41,533 nt of DNA. Source: SIG603 sp964370115 (GTDB lineage Bacteria; Bacillota; Clostridia; Oscillospirales; Acutalibacteraceae). Location: contig CAYJIA010000014.1 in NCBI GenBank assembly GCA_964370115.1, forward strand, positions 1-41,533. Reading direction: 5' to 3'. The notes beneath the pieces were generated by a model. The model had not been told where the DNA came from. It saw only the letters and a list, made by a program, of their open reading frames with translations, and did not search any database. Positions 22,545 to 29,989 of this stretch are shown here, one piece after another. How positions within the stretch are numbered: position 1 is the stretch's first letter; each line of letters starts with the position of its first letter. A program made the position numbers and the translations under genes.

Positions 22545-23104
22545 TTTAAAATTTCCACATGATCTTTTAAAACTTGCTTTGAAAAAATCGTGCGATAAAG
22601 TTTATCGGTACTAATTCTAACGTCGTCAAGTTTTGTGCTGTGGTTTAGTGCCATTATATTAAAATTCACCTCGTATACATAGGTTTCAAGCCCTGTCATC
22701 TCACAGCCGTTTCTAAGATAAAACTGTATTCTTCGCTCTCTTATATTTTTTTCGGCATCGCTTTGGGCGTAATTTGGGTTGTCTACTTCTAACAAAATTG
22801 GTATATTGAAGTCTTTGTCTGCCTTGATGGCTTTAACAAATTCACTGCCGACACCTTTATTTCTAGCTTGTTTTGTTGTTGCGAGATAGTCAAGCAGGGC
22901 ACAGTCTTTTTGGGGGCTTATGGCAAACATTGCATAGGCTAAAAGCGTTTCACCTTCATACGCACCCATGCAGTGGTAATTTCCGCTGTCAAACAGCAGG
23001 TGCATGTGCGCAAGGGATTTTAACTCTTTTGGAGGGAAGGCCTCGGGCATAAAGGTTTTGAATATATATTCCATTTCATTTCTATCAATAGTTTTAATTA
23101 GCAT
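22541..23104 (-). CDS. GNAT family N-acetyltransferase
   Basis: Probable acetyl-CoA-dependent acetyltransferase of 187 residues. The acetyl-CoA-binding motif lies in LDYLATTKQARNKGVGSEFVKAI (Q/R-x-x-G-x-G), after the strand TLLAYAMFAISPQK. The late segment RRIQFYLRNGCEMTG is the usual motif B. The N-terminal FMPEAFPPKELKSLAHM resembles clostridial GNATs of unknown substrate. The start at 23104 is chosen over a longer in-frame version reaching 23185, because the longer form would run into the divergent radical SAM gene; the Shine-Dalgarno sequence here is weak (GAAAGTG). It is convergent with the MATE gene and divergent from the radical SAM gene with only 39 bases between. Confidence 0.82.
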   Translation of the reverse strand: MLIKTIDRNEMEYIFKTFMPEAFPPKELKSLAHMHLLFDSGNYHCMGAYEGETLLAYAMFAISPQKDCALLDYLATTKQARNKGVGSEFVKAIKADKDFNIPILLEVDNPNYAQSDAEKNIRERRIQFYLRNGCEMTGLETYVYEVNFNIMALNHSTKLDDVRISTDKLYRTIFSKQVLKDHVEILN

Positions 23105-23143
23105 AAACGTCACACTTTCTATATTAATTTTAAAGGATTTACT

Positions 23144-24088
23144 ATGACCGAATTTAAATTTAGTTTCGATAATAAAAGATATCATACCTTAGCTTACCAT
23201 AACAGGACAAATTTTGTAAAGACTTATAAAGCAGTTATCAACACGGGACTAAGTTGCCCGAATGTCGATGGTACTAAGGCTTTTGGCGGTTGTATATTTT
23301 GCAGTGGCAAGGGGAAGTATTTTACTCATGACGATAATTTAAGTATAACAGAACAGTTAAGGCTTGAATATGTAAGGATTTGCAAAAAGTTAAAAGATAA
23401 AAGTCAGGCGAGTATTACTGCATATTTCCAAAGTGGAACAAACACCTATACGACAGCTATACATTTATATAATATGCTAGACGAGGCATTTAGTTTTCCT
23501 CATGTGAAATCCATAGCAATAGCGACGCGAGCCGATTGTTTGTCCGATGAAATTTTAGAGGTACTCGAAATTTTTTCAAAAAAAATACCGCTTACGGTTG
23601 AAATAGGGCTTCAAAGCTCAAACGATAATACGGCAAGACTTATTAATAGGGCATATGATTTTTGCGAATTTGAAAGCGCAGTTAGAAATTTAAAAAACAG
23701 GGGAATTAGAGTTTTAGCACATATAATAAATGGTTTGCCAAATGAAACAAAGGCGGATATGTTAAAGACTATAAGTGATGTTGCGTCACTAGGTATAGAT
23801 GCAGTGAAAATTCATCTTTTGCATGTAAACCGTGAGACGGCACTTGCAAAAATGTTTGAAAAAGGGGAATATACTCCTTTAGGATTTGATGAATATATAG
23901 ATATAGTGATATCTCAACTTGAACTTTTGCCCGAAAATGTCGTGGTGGAAAGAATTACGGGAGACGCGGACAAGGCCGAACTTTTAGTACCGCTTTGGAG
24001 CAAGGACAAGCTCAGAGTTTTAGGCACAATAGATAAAGAAATGGCAAAAAGAAAGACAATGCAAGGAATAGCTTGCAAAACAGAGTAA
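23144..24088 (+). CDS. Radical SAM protein, YhcC/TIGR01212 family
   Basis: Iron-sulfur radical SAM protein of 314 residues. The cluster motif is the YhcC-type Cys-x9-Cys-x2-Cys in GLSCPNVDGTKAFGGCIFCS, not the usual CxxxCxxC. Other family marks are ITAYFQSGTNTYT, VEIGLQSSNDNTARLINRAYDF, the VLAHIINGLPNET motif, KIHLLHVNRETALAKMFEKGEYTPL and VVERITGDADKAELLVPLWSKDK. AAAGGA precedes the ATG at 23144. The family is widespread, and I know of no firmly established reaction for it. It is followed after 44 bases by a lysozyme gene that appears to have its own promoter. Confidence 0.9.
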   Translation: MTEFKFSFDNKRYHTLAYHNRTNFVKTYKAVINTGLSCPNVDGTKAFGGCIFCSGKGKYFTHDDNLSITEQLRLEYVRICKKLKDKSQASITAYFQSGTNTYTTAIHLYNMLDEAFSFPHVKSIAIATRADCLSDEILEVLEIFSKKIPLTVEIGLQSSNDNTARLINRAYDFCEFESAVRNLKNRGIRVLAHIINGLPNETKADMLKTISDVASLGIDAVKIHLLHVNRETALAKMFEKGEYTPLGFDEYIDIVISQLELLPENVVVERITGDADKAELLVPLWSKDKLRVLGTIDKEMAKRKTMQGIACKTE

Positions 24089-24101
24089 TTTTGTGTATAA
24101 T
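24073..24101 (+). promoter_or_regulatory. Promoter of the GH25 lysozyme gene
   Basis: TTGCAA (24073-24078), 17-bp spacer, TATAAT (24096-24101). The -35 lies within the end of the radical SAM gene; the -10 lies just after its stop. Confidence 0.7.
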
Positions 24102-24132
24102 TTAATGTATAAACTTATGTGAGGGGATGTAT

Positions 24133-25029
24133 ATGAATAATCATAGCGAAGTGACCAAAAAATTATTTTATGTGATAGCAGTGCTGCTTAGCTTGCTTAT
24201 CATAGTAGCTATAGCGTTTTTTGAATTTACCGACGGCAGTATTTTTGAAGAGGTAGAACCTGCAAATCCTGTAATTGACGAGACCGAAGACGGCAAGATT
24301 ACGATTGACGATTTGTATGCAGGTGAGATGAATATTCCAAAATACGATATACCTACAAATGAATATAAACTCGATGCGTTTTCAGATCAAAACGGCGTAA
24401 TTATTTATGACGATGCACCATTTTATGTTGGAATAGATGTATCGGAGTTTCAAGGTGCGATAGATTGGCAAACAGTAAAGAACAGTGGCGTTGATTTTGC
24501 GATAATACGCTCGGGATATAGAGGAAACACCAGAGGCGAGCTCTATGAAGATCCGACATTTAAAGCGAATATAGAAGGCGCACAGGCAGTGGGAATAAAA
24601 GTTGGCGTGTATTTCTTCTCTCAAGCGATGAGTATTGACGAAGCAGAGGAAGAGGCTGAGTTTGTTTTAGAACAGTTAAAAGATTATCAACTTGATTATC
24701 CCGTTGTGTACGACTGGGAGCCGCCTGAGTCTGGCTCAACAGATGCGAGAACTGCAAACGCAAACGGCATAGATGTTTCAAAATACGCAAAAACTTTCTG
24801 TGACAAGGTAAGCCTTGCAGGATATGAGGCGATGCTTTATACAAACAAATCTTTGGGTTATACGTTCTTTGATTTAGAGCTTTTAAAAGATTATGACATA
24901 TGGATTGCAGAATATCAAATGAAACCTTCGTTTTACTACGATTTTACAATATGGCAATACACAGATAACGCCGTAGTAGAGGGGATAGAAGGTCCAGTAG
25001 ACCTGAATATTTCATTTAAAGATTATTAA
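24133..25029 (+). CDS. Membrane-anchored GH25 lysozyme (muramidase)
   Basis: Cell-wall hydrolase predicted to cleave the N-acetylmuramyl-beta-1,4-N-acetylglucosamine bond. The 298 residues start with a membrane helix (LFYVIAVLLSLLIIVAIAFF, about 12-31), used as anchor or uncleaved signal, then a 60-residue linker, then the GH25 barrel from about residue 98. The catalytic pocket is visible as GIDVSEFQGAIDW and YPVVYDWEP (Asp-x-Glu), with FAIIRSGYRG, KVGVYFFSQA and the closing FTIWQYTD. The ATG at 24133 is chosen because GAGGGG lies six bases upstream; the ATG at 24127 directly abuts it. It has its own promoter and a strong terminator. Confidence 0.93.
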   Translation: MNNHSEVTKKLFYVIAVLLSLLIIVAIAFFEFTDGSIFEEVEPANPVIDETEDGKITIDDLYAGEMNIPKYDIPTNEYKLDAFSDQNGVIIYDDAPFYVGIDVSEFQGAIDWQTVKNSGVDFAIIRSGYRGNTRGELYEDPTFKANIEGAQAVGIKVGVYFFSQAMSIDEAEEEAEFVLEQLKDYQLDYPVVYDWEPPESGSTDARTANANGIDVSKYAKTFCDKVSLAGYEAMLYTNKSLGYTFFDLELLKDYDIWIAEYQMKPSFYYDFTIWQYTDNAVVEGIEGPVDLNISFKDY

Positions 25030-25040
25030 AATAGACTAAA

Positions 25041-25068
25041 AAAGAAAACCCCAATCGGGGTTTTCTTT
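25041..25068. terminator. Bidirectional terminator shared by the GH25 and HD-GYP genes
   Basis: AAAGAAAACCCC (25041-25052), loop AATC, GGGGTTTTCTTT (25057-25068): a perfect 12-bp stem with T-runs on both strands, between two convergent genes. Confidence 0.92.
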
Positions 25069-25077
25069 TTTTGCGTT

Positions 25078-26166
25078 TTATTCAATCATTTCCGATATAG
25101 TTAAATTAAAACTTGCCTGCTCTTCCAATAAATTTATATTATACTGAGGCACTCCGTATTTGTTTAGTAGCCTTACAGTAGGGCGCATACAGTTTTCGGG
25201 GTGGTTTTTTACCACTATTGCTTCTGTTCCGTCACTAAGTCTTACAAGCGCACCTTGTGGGAATGGCGCTACCTTTTTAAGGAAGGCACGTAAAATTCTT
25301 TTATCGAAATGTGTTTCTTTGTTTGCCATCAAGAACTCGATAGCCTCGCTGGGTCTTGCTGGTTTTCTATATGGTCTGTCCGATGTCAGCGCGTCGTATA
25401 CATCGCAAACAGAGATTATTCGTGCAAATTCTGGGATTTCATACCCTGCAAGACTTGCTGGATAGCCCGTGCCGTCAAATTTTTCTTGGTGATACAAAAT
25501 ACCCTCCAAAACATCCGTAGAAAGCAGGTTGTCAAAGTCCTTTACAAGCTCATAGCCGTAGGCAGAGTGGTTTTTCATATCTTCAAATTCCTCTGAGGTC
25601 AGTCTTTCAGGCTTATTTAATATTTCCAAAGGAACTCTAGTTTTTCCGATATCGTGAAGCAGGGCAGCGATTGAAAGTTCCATTAAACGCTCGTTTGAGT
25701 AGTCTAAGGCGCTTCCGACTGCAATACATAAAACCGAAACACTCAGTGAGTGATGGTAGGTGTAATCGTCGTGACTTTTTAAATTATCAAGGCTTACCAT
25801 GACACCTGGATGCATTGTAGAGTTGTCGACAAGTGATTTAGCTACTTCTGTGATATTTTCAACAAGTACTGAAGTTACATTCTTGCTTTTTTCATTTTCG
25901 GCAAAAGTAGAAAATATATTTTCTATTTGCTTAATTTTTTCAGTTTTAAACTCTTCATCAATAACGCGCGAAATTCTGATATCAGAGGTTCCGTGTCTTT
26001 CGACATAAACACCCTTAATACGCCATCTTTTGAGCATTTGGATATATTGATTTGTCAAAATTGTATTTTTTGAAAGTAACAGATTGTCACTCAAATATGA
26101 TTCATCATAAATATGTTCGCTAAGCATCATGCCCTCTTTTAACATACTTATCGGTAATAATATCAT
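25078..26166 (-). CDS. HD-GYP domain protein, probable c-di-GMP phosphodiesterase
   Basis: A 362-residue protein with no membrane helix. The N-terminus (1-65: ISMLKEGMMLSEHIYD, TNQYIQMLKRWRIKGVYV) is the short domain that often precedes HD-GYP. The catalytic domain (about 125-300) has HHSLSVSVLC, LLHDIGKTRVP, KNHSAYGYELVKDF, YHQEKFDGTGYP and CDVYDALTSDRPYR, so all metal-binding His/Asp residues and the GYP signature are intact. The last 50 residues (LVRLSDGTEAIVVKNHPENCMRPTVRLL) form a PilZ-like or beta-rich tail of uncertain identity. The ATG at 26166 has AAGGAG upstream. It is a single gene with its own promoter. Together with the EAL protein it gives two predicted c-di-GMP hydrolases in this window. 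Confidence 0.92.
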   Translation of the reverse strand: MILLPISMLKEGMMLSEHIYDESYLSDNLLLSKNTILTNQYIQMLKRWRIKGVYVERHGTSDIRISRVIDEEFKTEKIKQIENIFSTFAENEKSKNVTSVLVENITEVAKSLVDNSTMHPGVMVSLDNLKSHDDYTYHHSLSVSVLCIAVGSALDYSNERLMELSIAALLHDIGKTRVPLEILNKPERLTSEEFEDMKNHSAYGYELVKDFDNLLSTDVLEGILYHQEKFDGTGYPASLAGYEIPEFARIISVCDVYDALTSDRPYRKPARPSEAIEFLMANKETHFDKRILRAFLKKVAPFPQGALVRLSDGTEAIVVKNHPENCMRPTVRLLNKYGVPQYNINLLEEQASFNLTISEMIE

Positions 26167-26201
26167 TAAAAAACTCCTTGGTATATTTAGATAGATACCA
26201 A

Positions 26202-26230
26202 ATTATACACTATTATAGGAGAAAAATCAA
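26202..26230 (-). promoter_or_regulatory. Promoter of the HD-GYP gene
   Basis: Minus strand: TTGATT (26230-26225), 17-bp spacer, TATAAT (26207-26202). Confidence 0.7.
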
Positions 26231-26273
26231 GCTTGGATGAAAATTAAGGGAAAATGGGAGAGTATAACACTCC

Positions 26274-26356
26274 AAAGGCTCTGCCTTTTGAACCCGCAAT
26301 TTTTCGAGAAAAAACTAGTAAAGCTTTTAATTAAAAAATCCGAAGGGTTTCACCAC
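26274..26356. repeat. 84-bp intergenic repeat, copy 1
   Basis: Starts with the small hairpin AAAGG-CTCTG-CCTTT and continues through GAACCCGCAATTTTTCGAG and AAAGCTTTTAATTAAAA to CACCAC. Near-identical to 26447-26530. It lies between ilvD and the HD-GYP gene. No coding potential is seen. Confidence 0.85.
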
Positions 26357-26370
26357 CACTCTTCACTAAA

Positions 26371-26403
26371 AAGAAGGAAACCCCCAACGAGGGTTTCCTT
26401 CTT
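26371..26403. terminator. Terminator downstream of the ilv genes
   Basis: AAGAAGGAAACCC (26371-26383), 7-nt loop, GGGTTTCCTTCTT (26391-26403): a perfect 13-bp stem followed on the minus strand by TTTTTAG. It is flanked by the two copies of the 84-bp repeat. The rest of this 390-base gap holds only the repeats, the HD-GYP promoter and a short AATTCTCAATT direct repeat near 26531. Confidence 0.85.
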
Positions 26404-26446
26404 GCGTTTTAGGAGTATTGGATTTCGCTTTCCTCGAAAAGCGCCT

Positions 26447-26530
26447 CAGGGCTCTGCCCTTTGAACCTGCAATTTTTCGAGAAAAACCTAATAAAGCTTT
26501 TAATTAAAAAAATCCGAAGGATTTCACCAC
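26447..26530. repeat. 84-bp intergenic repeat, copy 2
   Basis: Begins CAGGGCTCTGCCCTTTGAAC and ends CACCAC. It differs from copy 1 (26274-26356) by a handful of substitutions and small indels. In the opening hairpin the arms changed together (AAAGG/CCTTT versus AGGG/CCCT), which suggests the hairpin is maintained. Confidence 0.85.
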
Positions 26531-26556
26531 AATTCTCAATTCTCAATTTTCAATTA

Positions 26557-28227
26557 TTAAAAATCAGTTTTCATAACCGCGCCTTTATCGGCTGAGTCTA
26601 CAAGTTGTGCGTATCTGTGAAGCCAACCTGTTTTAACATTAGCTTCAGGGCGTACATAAGATTTTTTACGTTCTTCAAATTCTTCATCACTTACCTTAGC
26701 AGTGATTTCATAACTTGGTATGTCAATCGCTATGATGTCACCCTCATTTATAAGACCTATCAAACCGCCACTTGCAGCCTCAGGGCTTACATGTCCTATC
26801 GATGCACCACGGCTAGCGCCAGAAAATCTTCCGTCGGTGATAAGTGCAACTGTCTTGTCTAGTCCCATACCAGCAAGGGCACTTGTGGGACTTAGCATTT
26901 CGCGCATACCAGGACCTCCTTTTGGTCCCTCATAGCGGATAACAACCACGTCGCCCTCTTTAATTTCACCGCCGAATATAGCAGCTATCGCCTCTTCTTC
27001 GCTGTTATAAACTCTGGCAGGTCCCTCGTGTTTTAGCATTTCAGGAGCTACGGCACTGCGCTTTACAACACAGCCATTTTTTGCGATATTGCCAAAGAGT
27101 ATTGCAATTCCGCCTGTAGGACTATATGGGTTTTCGATTGGTCTTACAGTGTTTTCGTCTTTGTTTTTTGCATTTTTAATATTTTCACCTAAAGTCTGAC
27201 CAGTTACGGTCATAACGTCTAGGTCTATCATATCTTTTTTGGATAGCTCTTTATAAACCGCCGAAATTCCTCCTGCCGCATTTAGGTCTTGCATATGGCT
27301 AGGACCTGCTGGGGCAAGGTGGCAAAGGTTAGGCGTGCTTTCGCTTTTTTCATTAAACATATTAAGGTCAAGTTTTACACCTGCTTCGTTTGCAATTGCA
27401 AGTAGATGTAAAACGGAGTTTGACGAACAGCCAAGCGCCATGTCACAGGCAAGTGCATTTTTAATACTTCTCTCGTTTACTATATCTCTTGCCTTGATAT
27501 CGTTTTCTACCATGTGCATAATTGCAGTACCTGCATATTTTGCAAGACGCATTCTTCCGCTTTCTACTGCAGGTATGGTTCCATTGCCTGGAAGAGCAAT
27601 GCCCAGTGCTTCGCATAGGCAGTTCATACTGTTTGCAGTGTACATTCCGGCACAAGAGCCACAACCCGGACAACAACCCTGCTCAAACTCGTCAAGCTTT
27701 TCATCGTCTATAAGTCCAGATTTTCTAGCGCCTACCGCTTCGAAAATTTTTGAAAGGCTTATTTCTTCATTGTCTACATTTCCTGCCATCATAGGACCAC
27801 CTGAACATACGACTGTAGGAATATTCATTCTTACTGCACCCATTACCATGCCTGGCACAATTTTGTCACAGTTTGGAACAAGTACCAGTCCGTCAAGTGC
27901 ATGAGCCATAGTCATGGTCTCAACACTGTCCGCTATAAGCTCACGGCTTGCAAGACTGTAGCGCATTCCTTGATGTCCCATTGCAATGCCGTCGCAAACG
28001 CCGATGGCAGGGAAGAGGATAGGGGTTCCGCCGGCTGAACGTATTCCAGCCTTTACAGCCTCGGCAATTTTGTCAAGGTGAAAATGCCCAGGTACTATTT
28101 CACTGTGGGCAGATACAACACCTATAAGCGGTCTTTCAAGCTCTTCTTTTGTATACCCCATGGAATAAAAAAGGCTCCTAGAGGGTGCTTTTTCAATTCC
28201 CTTTGTAACATTGTCACTTCTTTTCAT
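26557..28227 (-). CDS. ilvD: Dihydroxy-acid dehydratase
   Basis: Fourth gene of the branched-chain amino acid cluster. It dehydrates 2,3-dihydroxy-isovalerate and 2,3-dihydroxy-3-methylvalerate to the 2-keto acids for valine and isoleucine. The 556 residues carry the family motifs GVCDGIAMGHQGMRYSL (Cys78), PNCDKIVPGM (Cys120) and CCPGCGSCAGMYTANSMNC (Cys192 in the conserved GSCAGMYTAN), which supply the iron-sulfur ligands, and GRFSGASRGASIGHVSPEAA near the C-terminus. ATG start at 28227 with AAGGAG upstream. A 205-base gap with a REP pair separates it from ilvC; no clear separate promoter was found, so co-transcription is likely. Length is normal. Confidence 0.96.
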   Translation of the reverse strand: MKRSDNVTKGIEKAPSRSLFYSMGYTKEELERPLIGVVSAHSEIVPGHFHLDKIAEAVKAGIRSAGGTPILFPAIGVCDGIAMGHQGMRYSLASRELIADSVETMTMAHALDGLVLVPNCDKIVPGMVMGAVRMNIPTVVCSGGPMMAGNVDNEEISLSKIFEAVGARKSGLIDDEKLDEFEQGCCPGCGSCAGMYTANSMNCLCEALGIALPGNGTIPAVESGRMRLAKYAGTAIMHMVENDIKARDIVNERSIKNALACDMALGCSSNSVLHLLAIANEAGVKLDLNMFNEKSESTPNLCHLAPAGPSHMQDLNAAGGISAVYKELSKKDMIDLDVMTVTGQTLGENIKNAKNKDENTVRPIENPYSPTGGIAILFGNIAKNGCVVKRSAVAPEMLKHEGPARVYNSEEEAIAAIFGGEIKEGDVVVIRYEGPKGGPGMREMLSPTSALAGMGLDKTVALITDGRFSGASRGASIGHVSPEAASGGLIGLINEGDIIAIDIPSYEITAKVSDEEFEERKKSYVRPEANVKTGWLHRYAQLVDSADKGAVMKTDF

Positions 28228-28303
28228 AATTAATACTCCTTAGGTTAAAGGTAAAAAGGACTGTGACAAAATAGAGTTAATTTTGTTAATTTGATTAACC
28301 TAC

Positions 28304-28333
28304 TTAGGGGCGGTCCTGTGTGACCGCCCGAAA
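28304..28333 (+). repeat. REP-like element (TTAG variant)
   Basis: TTAG, then GGGCGGTC (28308-28315), 6-nt loop, GACCGCCC (28322-28329), followed by GAAA. A perfect 8-bp stem. The first base of GTAG is changed to T. Confidence 0.7.
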
Positions 28334-28357
28334 TCTTGGTTTTTTACCATTAGTTTC

Positions 28358-28383
28358 GGGCGAACACATAGGTTCGCCCCTAC
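28358..28383 (-). repeat. REP-like element (GTAG plus GGGCGAAC stem)
   Basis: Minus strand: GTAG (28383-28380), GGGCGAAC, 6-nt loop, GTTCGCCC, followed by GAAA. A perfect 8-bp stem, in inverted orientation to the unit at 28304. Confidence 0.75.
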
Positions 28384-28432
28384 AAGTTTTTGACAATTAC
28401 GTCACAGCCTCTTAATTTTTCAGTTTTTAAAA

Positions 28433-29428
28433 TTATTTTTTAAGCCAGCTCATCATTTTTCTTAAAGTTTGACCTACTTTAACAAGTGGGTGATAAGTTT
28501 CTTTTCTTCTTGTTGCAAGGAATTTAGCTTGACCGCCTGCGTTGAATTCTTGAATGAATTCGCTTGCAAATGTGCCGTCTTGAATTTCAGAAAGAACTTT
28601 TTTCATTTCTTTTCTTGTGTCTTCAGTGATAATTCTTGTGCCTGTTCTGTAGTCACCATACTCAGCTGTGTTAGAAATTGAGTATCTCATCATTTCAAAA
28701 CCGCCATTGTTGATTAGGTCAACGATAAGTTTCATTTCGTGAATACACTCAAAGTATGCCATCTCAGGCTCGTAGCCTGCTTCTACTAGTGTGTCAAAAC
28801 CAGCTTTCATAAGCTCAGTTACACCACCGCATAAAACAGCTTGCTCACCAAATAGGTCAGTCTCTGTCTCTTCTTTAATGCTTGTCTCTAGTATTCCTGC
28901 GCGTCCTGCACCGATACCTGCAGCATATGCAAGTGCAATGTCTTTAGCTTTACCGCTTGCATCTTGGTGAATAGCGATAAGTGAAGGAACGCCTTTGCCC
29001 TCAAGGTATTGAGTTCTAACTGTATGTCCAGGTCCTTTTGGAGCTATCATGATAACGTCAATATTTTTTTGAGGAATGATTTGGTTATAGTGAATGTTAA
29101 AGCCATGAGCAAATGCTAAAACGTCGCCGTCTTTTAGGTTTTTCTCGACTTGGTTTTTGTAGATGCTTGCAGCAAGCTCGTCAGGAACTAGCATCATGAT
29201 AACATCACCGGCTTTTGCAGCCTCTTCTATTTCCATAACTTTTAGACCAGCTGCCTCAGCCTCGGCTACACTTTTTGAGCCTTTTCTAAGACCGACAACT
29301 ACGTTTACACCGCTGTCATGTAGGTTTTGTGCATGTGCGTGTCCTTGGCTACCAAAGCCTAAAACTGCAACGGTTTTGCCGTCTAAAAGTCCTAAATTGC
29401 AATCTGGTTCGTAATACTTCTTAATCAT
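28433..29428 (-). CDS. ilvC: Ketol-acid reductoisomerase (NADP+), class I
   Basis: Converts acetolactate and acetohydroxybutyrate to the dihydroxy acids by Mg2+-dependent isomerisation and NADPH reduction. The 331 residues carry the Rossmann motif VLGFGSQGHAHAQNL, with VVVGLRKGSKS giving the Arg/Lys/Ser set that fits NADPH, then MIAPKGPGHTVR and, in the catalytic helical domain, DLFGEQAVLCGGVTELMKAGF and AYFECIHEMKLIVDLI. The ATG at 29428 is chosen because AAGGAG lies eight bases before it; another ATG at 29434 is too close to that site. It follows ilvN by about 29 bases in the ilvBNC cluster. Confidence 0.97.
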   Translation of the reverse strand: MIKKYYEPDCNLGLLDGKTVAVLGFGSQGHAHAQNLHDSGVNVVVGLRKGSKSVAEAEAAGLKVMEIEEAAKAGDVIMMLVPDELAASIYKNQVEKNLKDGDVLAFAHGFNIHYNQIIPQKNIDVIMIAPKGPGHTVRTQYLEGKGVPSLIAIHQDASGKAKDIALAYAAGIGAGRAGILETSIKEETETDLFGEQAVLCGGVTELMKAGFDTLVEAGYEPEMAYFECIHEMKLIVDLINNGGFEMMRYSISNTAEYGDYRTGTRIITEDTRKEMKKVLSEIQDGTFASEFIQEFNAGGQAKFLATRRKETYHPLVKVGQTLRKMMSWLKK

Positions 29429-29457
29429 TTTCATTTCTCCTTAATAATATAAATAAT

Positions 29458-29976
29458 TTAACTAATTGTTCCCTGGGCCTTGCCTCTTTGTATACCGGTA
29501 GCGCCTGTTCGACACATTTCTATAATCTCATAATCGCTAATGGCAGTCATAAAAGCATCTATTTTTTCAGGGGCGCCTGTCAACTCTACTATGAGACTAT
29601 CTTTTGACAGGTCCACAATTTTACCTCTGTAAATATCCGTGATTTCTTTAATCGATGAGCGAACTTCATCGTTTGATATGAGCTTTACAAGCAGAATTTC
29701 ACGTAAAAGGCTTGTATTGTCCTCTAAAACAAATATGTCACGCACTACTTCGAGTTTTTCTGTTTGCGTTATTATTTGGTGCAAACTTTGCTCTGTTGCG
29801 TAAAACACTATGGTGATTCTTGAAAGTTTTTCATTGTCTGTTGCACACACGGTGAGGGAGTCTATGTTAAAACCACGTCGCCCAAAAAGGCTTACTATGC
29901 GGTTTAAAACATTTGCGTGGTTATCGACAAATATACTAATGACTTCTCGCTTTAGATTTTCTTTATGTCTATTCAC
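29458..29976 (-). CDS. ilvN: Acetolactate synthase small (regulatory) subunit
   Basis: Regulatory subunit that binds the catalytic IlvB subunit and, in known enzymes, gives feedback inhibition by valine. The 172 residues contain the N-terminal ACT domain (residues 10-80, ISIFVDNHANVLNRIVSLFGRRGFNIDSLTV) and the C-terminal ALS_ss_C domain (about 95-165, REILLVKLISND, GKIVDLSKDSLIVELTG, IIEMCRTGATGIQRG). The start is GTG at 29976 with a strong AGGAGG upstream. It lies 13 bases after the end of ilvB. Length is normal. The gene is often called ilvH when paired with other isozymes. Confidence 0.95.
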   Translation of the reverse strand: MNRHKENLKREVISIFVDNHANVLNRIVSLFGRRGFNIDSLTVCATDNEKLSRITIVFYATEQSLHQIITQTEKLEVVRDIFVLEDNTSLLREILLVKLISNDEVRSSIKEITDIYRGKIVDLSKDSLIVELTGAPEKIDAFMTAISDYEIIEMCRTGATGIQRGKAQGTIS

Positions 29977-29989
29977 AAATCACGCCTCC

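Larger units (their letters stand above)
28258..28410. mobile_element. MITE-like composite inverted repeat carrying two REP units
   Basis: Outer arms GGACTGTGAC (28258-28267) and GTCACAGCCT (28401-28410) are near-inverted copies. Nested inside is a tail-to-tail pair of REP-like units (28304-28333 and 28358-28383). No open reading frame is contained. The call is tentative because the outer arms are short and no target-site duplication was established. Confidence 0.4.

Noticed and set aside
22541..23185. Longer GNAT frame starting at 23185
   Set aside because: It would overlap the start of the divergent radical SAM gene; the family-like sequence begins at MLIKTID (23104).
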